Of a DNA stretch of 32,223 bases, positions 16,896 to 23,577 are shown in pieces. Position numbers and translations under genes: made by a program. The notes beneath the pieces are model-generated. The model ran no database searches. It was not told the DNA's origin and worked only from the letters and a program-made list of their open reading frames with translations. This DNA comes from Oscillospiraceae bacterium (GTDB lineage: Bacteria; Bacillota; Clostridia; Saccharofermentanales; Saccharofermentanaceae), in assembly GCA_902782235.1 (NCBI GenBank), contig CACZML010000037.1, positions 1 to 32,223 of the forward strand, given 5' to 3'. Every line of letters starts with the position of its first letter. Position 1 is the stretch's first letter.

Positions 16896-16944
16896 AAAAA
16901 ACATCTCCTCTGCTGATTTCAAACATTATATCAGAGAGGAGATG
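16896..16944 (-). terminator. Terminator-like hairpin containing the ribosome binding site of the ProC-like gene
   Basis: On the minus strand, CATCTCCTCTCTGAT (16944-16930) pairs with ATCAGCAGAGGAGATG (16917-16902) around a 12-nt loop. The stem has about 14 pairs with a small bulge and is followed directly by TTTTTT (16901-16896) and then the ATG at 16895. The stem plus U tract has the form of an intrinsic terminator for the gene at 16971-17414. Its 3' arm is also the Shine-Dalgarno sequence of the next gene. Confidence 0.7.
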
Positions 16945-16970
16945 CCAGCTATCTTCTGTTGTAACCGGAC

Positions 16971-17414
16971 TTACTTCCAGTGCTTGAGCTGTGACAGCCA
17001 CCCGTCATATTGGGCGCGTCTTTCACTGTCGCCAAGGTTCTCGGGATTGGGCATGTGATCTACAAGGAAATCGAGAAGGGCATCTTTGGACTTATAAACG
17101 AAGTCGCCTTCTGTGTAGCACCATTTGCAGTAGTCTTCGTTGAAATCACCGTTTGGCTCCCTGCTGATGTTGAGGTCCTCGTTAAGCGGCATTCCGCAGC
17201 ACTGGCAGTAAAGCTGTCTGGGGCTTCCGAGGAGCGTATTGATCGATACGTTGAACTCTCTTGATAAGATCTTAAGAGTCTCTGTGTTAGGCTGTGTCTC
17301 GCCTGTTTCCCAGCGGCTTACGGCCTGCCTTGTAACCAGCACTCTTTCTGCGAATTCTTCCTGTGTGAGATTGTTATCTTCACGGATCTTCTTTAAAACG
17401 TCTTTAGTCTCCAT
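16971..17414 (-). CDS. XRE-family transcriptional regulator with C-terminal zinc ribbon
   Basis: This is a 147-residue protein. Residues 1-62 form a Cro/C1-type helix-turn-helix (IREDNNLTQEEFAERVLVTR, then QAVSRWETGETQPNTETL). The second half holds a zinc ribbon, C70-x2-C73 with CGMPL, then C96-x2-C99 (YCKWCYTEGDF), and a short helical tail. This fusion is a known Bacillota arrangement with no fixed function; the ribbon could sense metal or redox state or contact a partner. GGAGG lies 10 nt before the ATG at 17414, with its own promoter upstream. Its target is not shown; the most likely candidates are its own promoter and the adjacent ProC-like gene. Confidence 0.88.
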   Translation of the reverse strand: METKDVLKKIREDNNLTQEEFAERVLVTRQAVSRWETGETQPNTETLKILSREFNVSINTLLGSPRQLYCQCCGMPLNEDLNISREPNGDFNEDYCKWCYTEGDFVYKSKDALLDFLVDHMPNPENLGDSERRAQYDGWLSQLKHWK

Positions 17415-17447
17415 AATTGGTTTACCTCCGTTTGTTTTGATAGTTCC

Positions 17448-17476
17448 ATTATGTCTGTGGCACTACGCGAAAACAA
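17448..17476 (-). promoter_or_regulatory. Promoter of the XRE regulator gene
   Basis: On the minus strand, TTGTTT (17476-17471) and CATAAT (17453-17448) are separated by 17 nt, with a start predicted near 17441. The leader of about 26 nt contains GGAGG. The same -35 hexamer is used in front of the HU gene. Confidence 0.5.
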
Positions 17477-17492
17477 GAAACGCGCTGTTGCG

Positions 17493-18029
17493 TTACATAT
17501 ACCTCTTAATAGGCTCGTCACACCAGACCTGGACTTCAATATATCTTTCAGGACCGTGTGCACCGTCGTCGTTCCAATCCTGCGGCAGCCCGTATCTGTC
17601 AATGATGTCCAGGATCTCCTCATAGGTATAGACCTTTTTCCTGTATTCTTTTCCGTCCTTGATACGCGGGCTGAACGTAGGCATTGAGTCACCATAAGTA
17701 AATGACATCTTCCGTGTATCGAATTCTTCTATCGGGATCTTTATAACGCCGGGATCTTCGAACCATGTTGAAAGCCACGGACTGTGTTCAACAACCATGT
17801 AATGGGGCGACGGGATATCCATTATGATGCCTTTTTTCATTGCTTCTTCGCGTACTATCCTCTCGCAGTTCATCCGTTTGGAGATATAGTCCGCATCTCT
17901 TTGAGCAGTCAGGGAATCCGGTCTGTCAGACTTGATCTTTTCGAGAACAGATAAAGCTTTATCCTTGGAAAGCGCAGTAAGGCTCTTAAAAGGACCGGAT
18001 CTTTTATCGTAATAGTGGTACAGGTACAT
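17493..18029 (-). CDS. Hypothetical protein, third gene of the acyltransferase/MBL-fold operon
   Basis: This 178-residue soluble protein is rich in charged and aromatic residues. It has no signal peptide, membrane segment or motif that I recognise. The N-terminal part is helical (SLTALSKDKALSVLEKIKSD); the middle has conserved-looking aromatic/proline stretches (PSPHYMVVEHSPWLSTWFED) and the end a Trp-rich stretch (LPQDWNDDGAHGPERYIEVQVWC). The start ATG at 18029 lies 2 nt after the stop of the MBL-fold gene, with CGGAGAAG inside that gene's end. The two are therefore co-translated, and this gene's role is probably linked to the hydrolase or the acyltransferase upstream. Confidence 0.75.
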   Translation of the reverse strand: MYLYHYYDKRSGPFKSLTALSKDKALSVLEKIKSDRPDSLTAQRDADYISKRMNCERIVREEAMKKGIIMDIPSPHYMVVEHSPWLSTWFEDPGVIKIPIEEFDTRKMSFTYGDSMPTFSPRIKDGKEYRKKVYTYEEILDIIDRYGLPQDWNDDGAHGPERYIEVQVWCDEPIKRYM

Positions 18030-18031
18030 GA

Positions 18032-18703
18032 TCAGAACTTCTCCGTAGGTTTACCGTGGCCATAGTAATACGTGCGTTTACCGAATGAACGGATCTTTTC
18101 CACTGTCTTTTTCTCTGCTTCGAGATCCGTATAGAGATGTCCCATTCCGGGCTTTATCCAGTTATCGAGAGCATCGCCTACAAGTACCGCCTCATCAGCT
18201 ACCAAAAGGCCGATAGAACCCTTCGAATGACCGGGAAGTTCCACCACCTTGATATCAGGGAATCCGTATTCAGCAAGCGTATCGCCTTCCTTAACGAAAA
18301 AGCGGTTCTCCGGACGCGTCACCTTCGTCTGGCTTAACACTTTGTTCTCCGGACGCGTCACCTTCGTCTGGCTTAACACTTTAAGAGAAGCCTTAAGCAC
18401 AACAAAACCCACAAGGCCGTACGAATACAAAGGCTGTGAGTTATAGTCGTCGAAAATACCGTCATCAGCTTCGTTGTAAGCAACAGGTATATTGAACTTC
18501 TTTGACAGCACATCTGCGTTCTCAGCGTGATCGAAATGCGGGTGCGATAATACGATCAGCTTAAGATCGTATTTGCTGCATTCATCTGAAACCTGCGGAA
18601 GATTAGCTGCGCTTGCAGTATCGAAAAGGATAGCCTCCTTGCCGTTCGATACGATGTAGCAGTTGTCTGTTCCGCCTTTGATGTGTGTAATACTGTATTT
18701 CAT
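18032..18703 (-). CDS. Metallo-beta-lactamase-fold hydrolase
   Basis: This 223-residue MBL-fold protein has the metal ligands HPHFDH (H54, H56, D58, H59), a His in LPGHSKGS, an Asp in LVGDAL and a C-terminal YYGHGKP His. The set is that of two-metal hydrolases of the glyoxalase-II/lactonase type; the substrate cannot be told from sequence. Residues 108-133 are two exact copies of KVLSQTKVTRPEN, from a 39-bp tandem duplication. This inserts 13 residues between the two halves of the fold, in a loop before EGDTL. The ribosome binding site TAAGGA uses the stop codon of the upstream acyltransferase gene, so the two genes are coupled. Confidence 0.88.
   Translation of the reverse strand: MKYSITHIKGGTDNCYIVSNGKEAILFDTASAANLPQVSDECSKYDLKLIVLSHPHFDHAENADVLSKKFNIPVAYNEADDGIFDDYNSQPLYSYGLVGFVVLKASLKVLSQTKVTRPENKVLSQTKVTRPENRFFVKEGDTLAEYGFPDIKVVELPGHSKGSIGLLVADEAVLVGDALDNWIKPGMGHLYTDLEAEKKTVEKIRSFGKRTYYYGHGKPTEKF
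18305..18382. repeat. Exact 39-bp tandem duplication inside the MBL-fold gene
   Basis: Copy one (18305-18343) and copy two (18344-18382) are identical over 39 bases with no spacer. Thirteen codons are duplicated in frame. The lack of any substitution points to a recent event. Confidence 0.95.
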
Positions 18704-18712
18704 TCTCTTTCC

Positions 18713-19480
18713 TTACCACGAACCCTTATATCCGACACCATATTCAGCCGTATAGTAATCGATACGCTTGGAGTCGTTAAATTCAGGTTCGTAAATGTTC
18801 TTATCAGGATCAATGCCGACGAGCGCGCAAACGGCTTTGTTTGCACGTATCGTGAGATCTTTTTCGCGGTCTTCGCGGTATGAATAACCCAAAGGAATTA
18901 TAGGCTTATCGTTGCTGACCGCAATAAGCGAAGCACCGCGCTTGAAAGGCCTTATCGGCCTGTAGTATTCCCACATGCTGCCCTCAGCATAGATGTGAAG
19001 CCACCCGTGTTCTTCAAGAAGTCCGCTTACGGCCTTAAGGAAAGCCTTCTGCCCTGCCACGGTATTTTCCGGGATTGGAATGCCTCCGACCATGCGGATA
19101 AGCGTTCCGTTCTCGCCGTTTATATTCGGAGCCCATGCAAGAAGGCCGGACCTTCTGGGGCGTATCCCCTTCATGACACCAATGTAATCCCACATATGCA
19201 CGTGATTACAGACGGAGATCACACCGCCGTCAAGAACGTCCTTATGTTTTTTGAGGTTTTCTCTCCCTTCGATCTTAAGTCCAAGACGGACCGTTGCCAC
19301 CGGGAATACGATCACATTAAGAAAGACGCGTGTCATGTTCTGCTTGAACTTAAACCAGCCTGACTTATCGATATATGGATAGTTTGCGTCAAAGACCAGA
19401 CCCCTGTCCTTATGGATCTCAAGGTAATGACGGTCTGTCTCTAAAGGATACGGATACTTGTTAGTCTTCGGATCAAACAT
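18713..19480 (-). CDS. PlsC-like 1-acylglycerol-3-phosphate acyltransferase family protein
   Basis: This 255-residue acyltransferase, counted from the ATG at 19480, matches the PlsC family. The catalytic H-x4-D is in NHVHMWDY (H93, D98). The second block has NGENGTLIRMVGGIPIPE, and the third is EGSMW instead of the common EGTRS, followed by FKRGASLIA and PIIPLGYSY. A hydrophobic segment before the active site (FLNVIVFPVATVRLGL) can dip into the membrane. In known members the reaction transfers an acyl chain to lysophosphatidate. The changed third block and an unusual N-terminus (about 45 extra residues) leave the acceptor open. An upstream TTG at 19486 is a less likely start. The gene leads a three-gene operon. 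Confidence 0.8.
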   Translation of the reverse strand: MFDPKTNKYPYPLETDRHYLEIHKDRGLVFDANYPYIDKSGWFKFKQNMTRVFLNVIVFPVATVRLGLKIEGRENLKKHKDVLDGGVISVCNHVHMWDYIGVMKGIRPRRSGLLAWAPNINGENGTLIRMVGGIPIPENTVAGQKAFLKAVSGLLEEHGWLHIYAEGSMWEYYRPIRPFKRGASLIAVSNDKPIIPLGYSYREDREKDLTIRANKAVCALVGIDPDKNIYEPEFNDSKRIDYYTAEYGVGYKGSW

Positions 19481-19532
19481 AACCAAACTCTGCTTTTCTT
19501 TCCTAGTCTGGTCCTATTATAACCCAACAGTT

Positions 19533-20132
19533 TTATTTCTTTGTTATCACCGCTATGGCGCAGGGCATCCTGCCGTCAACGACATAGAATTCAACATCTT
19601 TGAAGCCCTTATCCTCAAAGAATTTCTTATACGAATCGATATCAAACTGGCGCTTAAATTCAGCTCCAAGCATCTCTATGAACTTCACTGCAAATCCGGA
19701 CGAATCCCTGGCCATGTTTATGTATGTCGGGATGATCACTTTGCCGCCCGGTCTTACGACTCTTAGAAGCTCGTTTAAGGCCTTCTCAGGCTCCGGCAGC
19801 AGATGAATGACATTGCCTGCAACGACCTTGTTAAAGCTGTTATCTGCACTCTTAATATCGGTAATGTCTTCCTGTCTGAAAGACACGTTGCCGTATTTCC
19901 TGCACTTCTTAGAAGCGCGCTTCAGCATTCCCTCTGCAAAATCCGTAGCTAATACCTTTTGAGCCTTCTTGGCGATTTCCTGTGTTATCGCGCCTGTTCC
20001 GCAAGCGCATTCAAGAACGTTGTCGCTCTCATCTATGAACTCTGCGACCTTTATTCCCGTGCCCTTATAAACTTTCCGGTTGTATACGTTTTCGAAAATA
20101 TCATATACGGGCGATATCTTATTCCAGAACAT
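19533..20132 (-). CDS. Class I SAM-dependent methyltransferase
   Basis: This 199-residue methyltransferase has the Rossmann motif I LECACGTGAITQEIA, the acidic strand VLATDFAEGML, motif II/III VSFRQEDITDI and NVIHLLPEPEKALNELLRVV followed by RPGGKVIIPTYIN. The sequence resembles the UbiE/Methyltransf_11 group; the C-terminal strands (FKDVEFYVVDGRMPCAIAVI) suit this. The substrate is unknown. Its ATG lies only 5 nt after the stop of the metal-pumping ATPase, so it is probably transcribed with the metal-response operon. Methyltransferases of this type occur beside metal or metalloid genes, but nothing in the sequence shows metal(loid) methylation: no conserved Cys trio like that of ArsM is seen. 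Confidence 0.88.
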   Translation of the reverse strand: MFWNKISPVYDIFENVYNRKVYKGTGIKVAEFIDESDNVLECACGTGAITQEIAKKAQKVLATDFAEGMLKRASKKCRKYGNVSFRQEDITDIKSADNSFNKVVAGNVIHLLPEPEKALNELLRVVRPGGKVIIPTYINMARDSSGFAVKFIEMLGAEFKRQFDIDSYKKFFEDKGFKDVEFYVVDGRMPCAIAVITKK

Positions 20133-20137
20133 GATTG

Positions 20138-22030
20138 TTACCTGTTAAGTTTTCTCATGCACCTCATGGCGTTGAGGATAGCGATGATGAGGACGCCTAC
20201 GTCGCCGAATACAGCGAGCCACATGTTAGCGATACCTAGTGCGCCGAGTACGAGTATTACAGCCTTTACGCCGAGCGCGAAAATGATATTCTCCCAGACG
20301 ATCCTCATAGTCTTTCTCGCGATCTTTATGGCATCTGCGATCTTCGACGGCTTGTCGTCCATTAATACGACATCCGCAGATTCAATTGCAGCATCTGAAC
20401 CCATTGCGCCCATGGCGATTCCGCAGTCTGCACGCATCAGAACCGGAGCATCGTTTATTCCGTCACCGACAAACGCCAGCTTGCCTTTGCCGTTCTTCAA
20501 CAGTTCTTCAACTTTGGATACTTTATCGGCAGGCAGGAGTTCAGCAAAGAAGCCTGTAAGTCCGAGCTTATTTGCAACATTCTCAGCAACGCTCTTCTTG
20601 TCGCCCGTAAGCATTACAAGACGCTTAACGCCTGCATTCTTAAGGCTCTTCATTGCCTCTTCAGAGTCTTCCTTGATCTGGTCGTTGATTACTATGTGAC
20701 CTAAATATTCACAAGCGCCGTTTTCTTCGCGTGCAATGTGGATGATAGTTCCCGTCAGGTGGCAGTCGTGCCAGTCGGCTCCGCACATCTCCATGAGCTG
20801 TCCGTTGCCGCAATAGTAAGTTTTGCCTTCAACTACAGCCTTTACGCCCTTTCCGGCAATCTCGGTAACTTCTCCAATAAGTGTCTTATCGATATGTCCC
20901 TCATGCGCTCTGACGATCGACTGTGCTACAGGGTGGCTAGAGAAGCTCTCGCAGCACGCTGCAATATCCAGGAGCTCAGCCTTGCTGACCAGATTAGGAT
21001 GTACATCATCTACTGCAAATACGCCTTTTGTAAGCGTTCCCGTCTTATCGAAGACAACTGTATCGATCTTGGACAGCACTTCCATATATCCGGCACCCTT
21101 GATAAGGATACCGTCCTTCGAAGCACCGCCGATACCACCGAAGAAAGACAGCGGAACCGATACGACAAGTGCGCAGGGGCAGGATACTACAAGGAATACA
21201 CAGGCTCTCGTAAGCCATTCCTTCCAGATATCCCAGCTTCCGATACCGAGGAACAACGGAGGTACTACAGCAAGTACCAGCGCTGCAATAACAACTGCAG
21301 GCGTATAGTATCTTGCAAATTTGGTAATGAAATTCTCGACCTTGGCCTTCTTGTCGGAAGCATTCTCGACGAGCTCTAATATCTTCGATACGGTACTCTG
21401 GCCGAATGTCGATGTTGTCCTGATCTTGATAACACCCGTAAGATTCAATGTACCGGAAATGACATTGTCGCTCAAAGCCTTATCAACAGGCGCAGATTCG
21501 CCTGTAAGAGCAGCCTGGTTGACAGAGCTCTCACCTTCAATGATGACACCATCGAGCGGGATCTTCTCACCGGGCTTAACGATTATTACCTCGCCAACCT
21601 GGACATCTTCAGGAGATACTTCGATCTCCGCGCCGTCACGAATGACTGTTGCGCTGTCAGGTCTGATATCCATAAGCTTTGCGATGGATTTCCTGGATCT
21701 TCCGACCGCGATGCTCTGGAAAAGCTCGCCGATCTGATAGAAGAGCATTACAAAAGTCGCTTCGGGATACTCGCCGGTCGCAATCGCTCCAGCCGTCGCA
21801 ACCATCATGAGGAACTTCTCATCGAAGATCTGGCCGTGGATAAGATTGATAAACGCTGTCTTGAGGACATCGTAACCTGCAATGACATAAGGGATCATAT
21901 AAAGCACAAGCTCAGCCCACCACGGGACCTCAACAAAATGGAGCGTCACAGCGGTCACGGCCAACAGAGCAATAGCTATTATTATCCTGTTGCGCATCTT
22001 CTTCTGCTTCTTTGTAAGCTTGTACTTCAT
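20138..22030 (-). CDS. Zn/Cd/Pb-exporting P-type ATPase lacking an N-terminal HMA domain
   Basis: This 630-residue P1B-type ATPase exports metal ions from the cytoplasm. Motifs: TGES (176-179, actuator), SCPCAL (283-288, membrane metal site), DKTGT (328-332, phosphorylated Asp), SSHP (364-367), MLTGD, and GDGINDAP in the hinge. CPC, together with the late-membrane stretch ENIIFALGVKAVILVLGALG and DVGVLIIAILNAMR, fits the ZntA/CadA (P1B-2) group better than CopA. The usual N-terminal metal-binding HMA domain is missing; the protein starts with a basic stretch and the first helices. A free HMA protein is encoded just upstream. GAGGG precedes the start. A terminator-like hairpin lies between the two genes. 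Confidence 0.93.
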   Translation of the reverse strand: MKYKLTKKQKKMRNRIIIAIALLAVTAVTLHFVEVPWWAELVLYMIPYVIAGYDVLKTAFINLIHGQIFDEKFLMMVATAGAIATGEYPEATFVMLFYQIGELFQSIAVGRSRKSIAKLMDIRPDSATVIRDGAEIEVSPEDVQVGEVIIVKPGEKIPLDGVIIEGESSVNQAALTGESAPVDKALSDNVISGTLNLTGVIKIRTTSTFGQSTVSKILELVENASDKKAKVENFITKFARYYTPAVVIAALVLAVVPPLFLGIGSWDIWKEWLTRACVFLVVSCPCALVVSVPLSFFGGIGGASKDGILIKGAGYMEVLSKIDTVVFDKTGTLTKGVFAVDDVHPNLVSKAELLDIAACCESFSSHPVAQSIVRAHEGHIDKTLIGEVTEIAGKGVKAVVEGKTYYCGNGQLMEMCGADWHDCHLTGTIIHIAREENGACEYLGHIVINDQIKEDSEEAMKSLKNAGVKRLVMLTGDKKSVAENVANKLGLTGFFAELLPADKVSKVEELLKNGKGKLAFVGDGINDAPVLMRADCGIAMGAMGSDAAIESADVVLMDDKPSKIADAIKIARKTMRIVWENIIFALGVKAVILVLGALGIANMWLAVFGDVGVLIIAILNAMRCMRKLNR

Positions 22031-22044
22031 ATTAATACCCTCTT

Positions 22045-22072
22045 AAATAAGCCGCAGTTTTTAGGCTGCGGC
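22045..22072 (-). terminator. Weak terminator-like hairpin between the HMA gene and the ATPase gene
   Basis: On the minus strand, GCCGCAG (22072-22066) and CTGCGGC (22057-22051) form a perfect 7-bp GC-rich stem with an 8-nt loop, followed by TTATTT (22050-22045). The U tract is interrupted, so partial termination or a processing site is more likely than full termination. The ATPase ribosome binding site follows directly. Confidence 0.6.
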
Positions 22073-22079
22073 GATTTGA

Positions 22080-22298
22080 TTAAAGTAATACTGTGCAGTC
22101 GGGCTCGACCTTGGCAATTGCCTTTACTGCGAGCTTTACGATCTTGTCGAAATCAGCATCATCAGCTTCCAATGTCATCTTCTGCTTCATGAAGCTTACT
22201 TCGCAGTCCTTAACACCCGGGATCTTCTTGACAGCTTCCTGCATCTTCATGGCGCAGTTAGCGCAGTCAAGATCTTCCAACTCAAATGTCTTTTTCAT
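22080..22298 (-). CDS. Free HMA-type heavy-metal-binding protein
   Basis: This is a 72-residue protein with a single ferredoxin-like HMA domain. The metal site is LDCANCA with C12 and C15, and the Asp before the first Cys is typical of Zn/Cd/Pb-binding domains rather than copper ones. It looks like the N-terminal domain of a CadA-type pump expressed as its own protein; it may hand metal to the ATPase or buffer it. The ribosome binding site AGAAGGAGAT is very strong, suggesting high output relative to the pump. It sits between the sensor gene and the ATPase gene. Confidence 0.92.
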   Translation of the reverse strand: MKKTFELEDLDCANCAMKMQEAVKKIPGVKDCEVSFMKQKMTLEADDADFDKIVKLAVKAIAKVEPDCTVLL

Positions 22299-22349
22299 AG
22301 GTATATCTCCTTCTAATTTAAATACTCAGTAGTGTTTATAACGGGCGGA

Positions 22350-22679
22350 TCATTCAGTGATGTGCTCATAACCCTGGCCGATTATGGATTTGACATGTTC
22401 GTCTGCCAAACGGTAGTAGATCGTCTTGCCTTCTCTTCTGGAAGCAACGAGATTTGCCGCCTTCAGGACCTTCAACTGGTGGGAAATGGCCGACTGGGTC
22501 ATTTTCAAAAGGTCTGCGATAGCGCATACACACATCTCATCTTCATGTAGCGCATACATTATCTTGATCCTTGTCGTATCACCGAAAACCTTGAAAAGGT
22601 CGCCCAGATCCTGCAAAAGCTCATCAGAAGGCATATCAGCGGAAACGTGCTTTAAGAGTTCCTCATGATTGTGCGGCAT
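22350..22679 (-). CDS. ArsR/SmtB-family metal-sensing repressor
   Basis: The protein has 109 residues from the ATG at 22679 (MPHNHEELLKHVSADMPSDE). The winged-helix core is clear: LGDLFKVFGDTTRIKIMYAL, then DEMCVCAIADLLKMTQSAIS and HQLKVLKAANLV. The alpha-3 site Cys-x-Cys (CVC) matches the metal-binding ELCVCDL box of CadC/ArsR, and the C-terminal DEHVKSIIGQGYEHI has the Asp and His residues of the SmtB-type alpha-5 zinc site. The frame extends upstream to a start at 22721, but GAAGGAG lies 9 nt before the inner ATG, and the upstream part overlaps the operator. It should repress the operon until Zn, Cd or Pb binds. Confidence 0.9.
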   Translation of the reverse strand: MPHNHEELLKHVSADMPSDELLQDLGDLFKVFGDTTRIKIMYALHEDEMCVCAIADLLKMTQSAISHQLKVLKAANLVASRREGKTIYYRLADEHVKSIIGQGYEHITE

Positions 22680-22700
22680 CTTATGTTTCTCCTTCCGTTT

Positions 22701-22726
22701 AACATATGAATGATTGTTCATATGTT
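22701..22726. promoter_or_regulatory. SmtB/ArsR-type 12-2-12 operator
   Basis: A near-perfect inverted repeat has outer arms AACATATGAA and TTCATATGTT, identical over 10 pairs; the full 12-2-12 form mismatches at two inner positions. This matches the known layout of SmtB/CzrA-type operators. It covers the predicted transcription start of the sensor operon. Further TGAACA half-sites continue upstream at 8-nt steps (to about 22737). Confidence 0.85.
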
Positions 22727-22735
22727 CATTTGTTC

Positions 22736-22767
22736 ATTATACTATCACACGCTTTTAGACCCGTCAA
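22736..22767 (-). promoter_or_regulatory. Promoter of the metal-export operon
   Basis: On the minus strand, TTGACG (22767-22762) is followed by a perfect TATAAT (22741-22736) at a 20-nt spacing, or by TAGTAT (22744-22739) at 17 nt. The start site would be near 22729, inside the operator region. Confidence 0.6.
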
Positions 22768-22812
22768 CCCCTTATAAATAGGGTGTAATAATGTTACAAA
22801 TCCCTAGAAATA

Positions 22813-22846
22813 AGGCTTTTTCAGAAAAAATCCTTCCAAAAAGCCT
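22813..22846. repeat. A/T-rich inverted repeat between the arsR and HU promoters
   Basis: AGGCTTTTT (22813-22821) and AAAAAGCCT (22838-22846) form a 9-bp stem with a 16-nt loop. It lies just upstream of the HU -35 box. No clear U tract follows on either strand, so a binding site is as likely as a terminator. Confidence 0.4.
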
Positions 22847-22855
22847 CAAATTCTC

Positions 22856-22884
22856 TTGTTTTTAATGTCAAAGAACTTTATAAT
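22856..22884 (+). promoter_or_regulatory. Promoter of the HU gene
   Basis: TTGTTT (22856-22861) and a perfect TATAAT (22879-22884) are separated by 17 nt. Transcription would start near 22891, giving a leader of about 64 nt before the HU start. Confidence 0.7.
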
Positions 22885-22954
22885 ATCGACATTGTCGGCG
22901 CCGAAAGGCCCTCCGGCAAAGTAATTAACCCATATTCCAAGGGAGGAATTAATA

Positions 22955-23254
22955 ATGAACAGAACAGAATTAGTTGATGCAATCGCTGTTAAGGCTGACA
23001 TCTCCAAGAAGGATGCTGACGCTGCAGTTAAGGCTTTCATCGAAGTAGTTTCTGATGAGCTCCAGAACAAGGGTAAGGTTCAGCTCGTTGGTTTCGGTAC
23101 ATTCGAAACATCCGAGAGAGCTGCTAGAACTGGCCGTAATCCTCAGACAGGCGCTGCTACAAAGATCAAGGCTTGCACAGCTCCTAAGTTCAAGGCTGGT
23201 AAGGCACTCAAGGATAAGGTTAACACAAAGCCTTCTAAGAAGTGCAAGAAGTAA
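22955..23254 (+). CDS. hup: HU family DNA-binding protein
   Basis: This 99-residue histone-like protein binds and bends DNA as a homodimer in the nucleoid. The family core is complete: [56 protein letters not shown] and the DNA-inserting arm RTGRNPQTG. After the arm comes [18 protein letters not shown] Lys-rich tail (KPSKKCKK) extends a few residues past the usual end. GGGAGG lies 9 nt before the start. It is a single-gene unit with its own promoter and terminator. Codons are strongly biased, as expected for an abundant protein. Confidence 0.97.
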   Translation: MNRTELVDAIAVKADISKKDADAAVKAFIEVVSDELQNKGKVQLVGFGTFETSERAARTGRNPQTGAATKIKACTAPKFKAGKALKDKVNTKPSKKCKK

Positions 23255-23280
23255 TTCTTATCAACTGATTTGCTAAATAG

Positions 23281-23312
23281 AAGAGGTTGTCCAAAAGGGC
23301 AACCTCTTTTAA
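23281..23312 (+). terminator. Intrinsic terminator of the HU gene
   Basis: AAGAGGTTGTCC (23281-23292) pairs with GGGCAACCTCTT (23297-23308), 12 pairs with one G-U, around an AAAA loop and followed by TTTAATTT. It starts 26 nt after the HU stop codon. Confidence 0.93.
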
Positions 23313-23342
23313 TTTATTTAATACTCTTAAGAATCGCTTGTT

Positions 23343-23516
23343 TCACTCTTCGTCGCTATGTTCCAGTTCTCTTATGCGGTCAGCGCTCTTCACTTTAAAT
23401 ATGATGAAAAAGACAATCGAAAACAAAATAAGACAGATTACAAGGGTCAATATCAGACTGGAAAGGTCAAAACTGATCCACTCTGAACCTGATACCGGAT
23501 GATCAGGAGTCGACAT
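23343..23516 (-). CDS. Small single-pass membrane protein, 57 residues
   Basis: A complete frame from ATG 23516 to TGA 23343 encodes a 57-residue peptide. Its N-terminus, MSTPDHPVSGSEWISFDLSS, is followed by a long hydrophobic helix (about 21-41), then basic KVKS and an acidic, helical end (ADRIRELEHSDEE). Charge distribution fits an N-out/C-in bitopic membrane peptide. No strong ribosome binding site is visible, and the family is not recognised. The well-formed membrane segment with a sensible charged tail favours a real gene, but initiation is uncertain. Confidence 0.5.
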   Translation of the reverse strand: MSTPDHPVSGSEWISFDLSSLILTLVICLILFSIVFFIIFKVKSADRIRELEHSDEE

Positions 23517-23577
23517 AGGATATGTGCGGTTAAGAAGCAGCCCAAAGCCTGATTGTCCAGTTCATTCCTCTTTCATG

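Noticed and set aside
16896..16922. Start of the ProC-like gene at 16922
   Set aside because: The extra nine codons consist of hairpin and ribosome-binding-site sequence; the Rossmann fold begins right at the ATG at 16895.
18305..18382. CRISPR-like or minisatellite array
   Set aside because: Only two copies without spacers, inside a coding frame; a simple tandem duplication explains it.
19533..20132. ArsM arsenite methyltransferase
   Set aside because: The characteristic conserved cysteines are not present.
20738..21379. Long plus-strand open frames opposite the ATPase, addA, addB and sigA genes
   Set aside because: They lack family features and ribosome binding sites and mirror strongly coding minus-strand genes; they are antisense shadows.
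23535..23570. Minus-strand leader peptide MNWTIRLWAAS with two Trp, as a possible attenuator
   Set aside because: The purine-rich stretch is directly against the ATG with no proper spacing, and no alternative terminator or trp gene follows.
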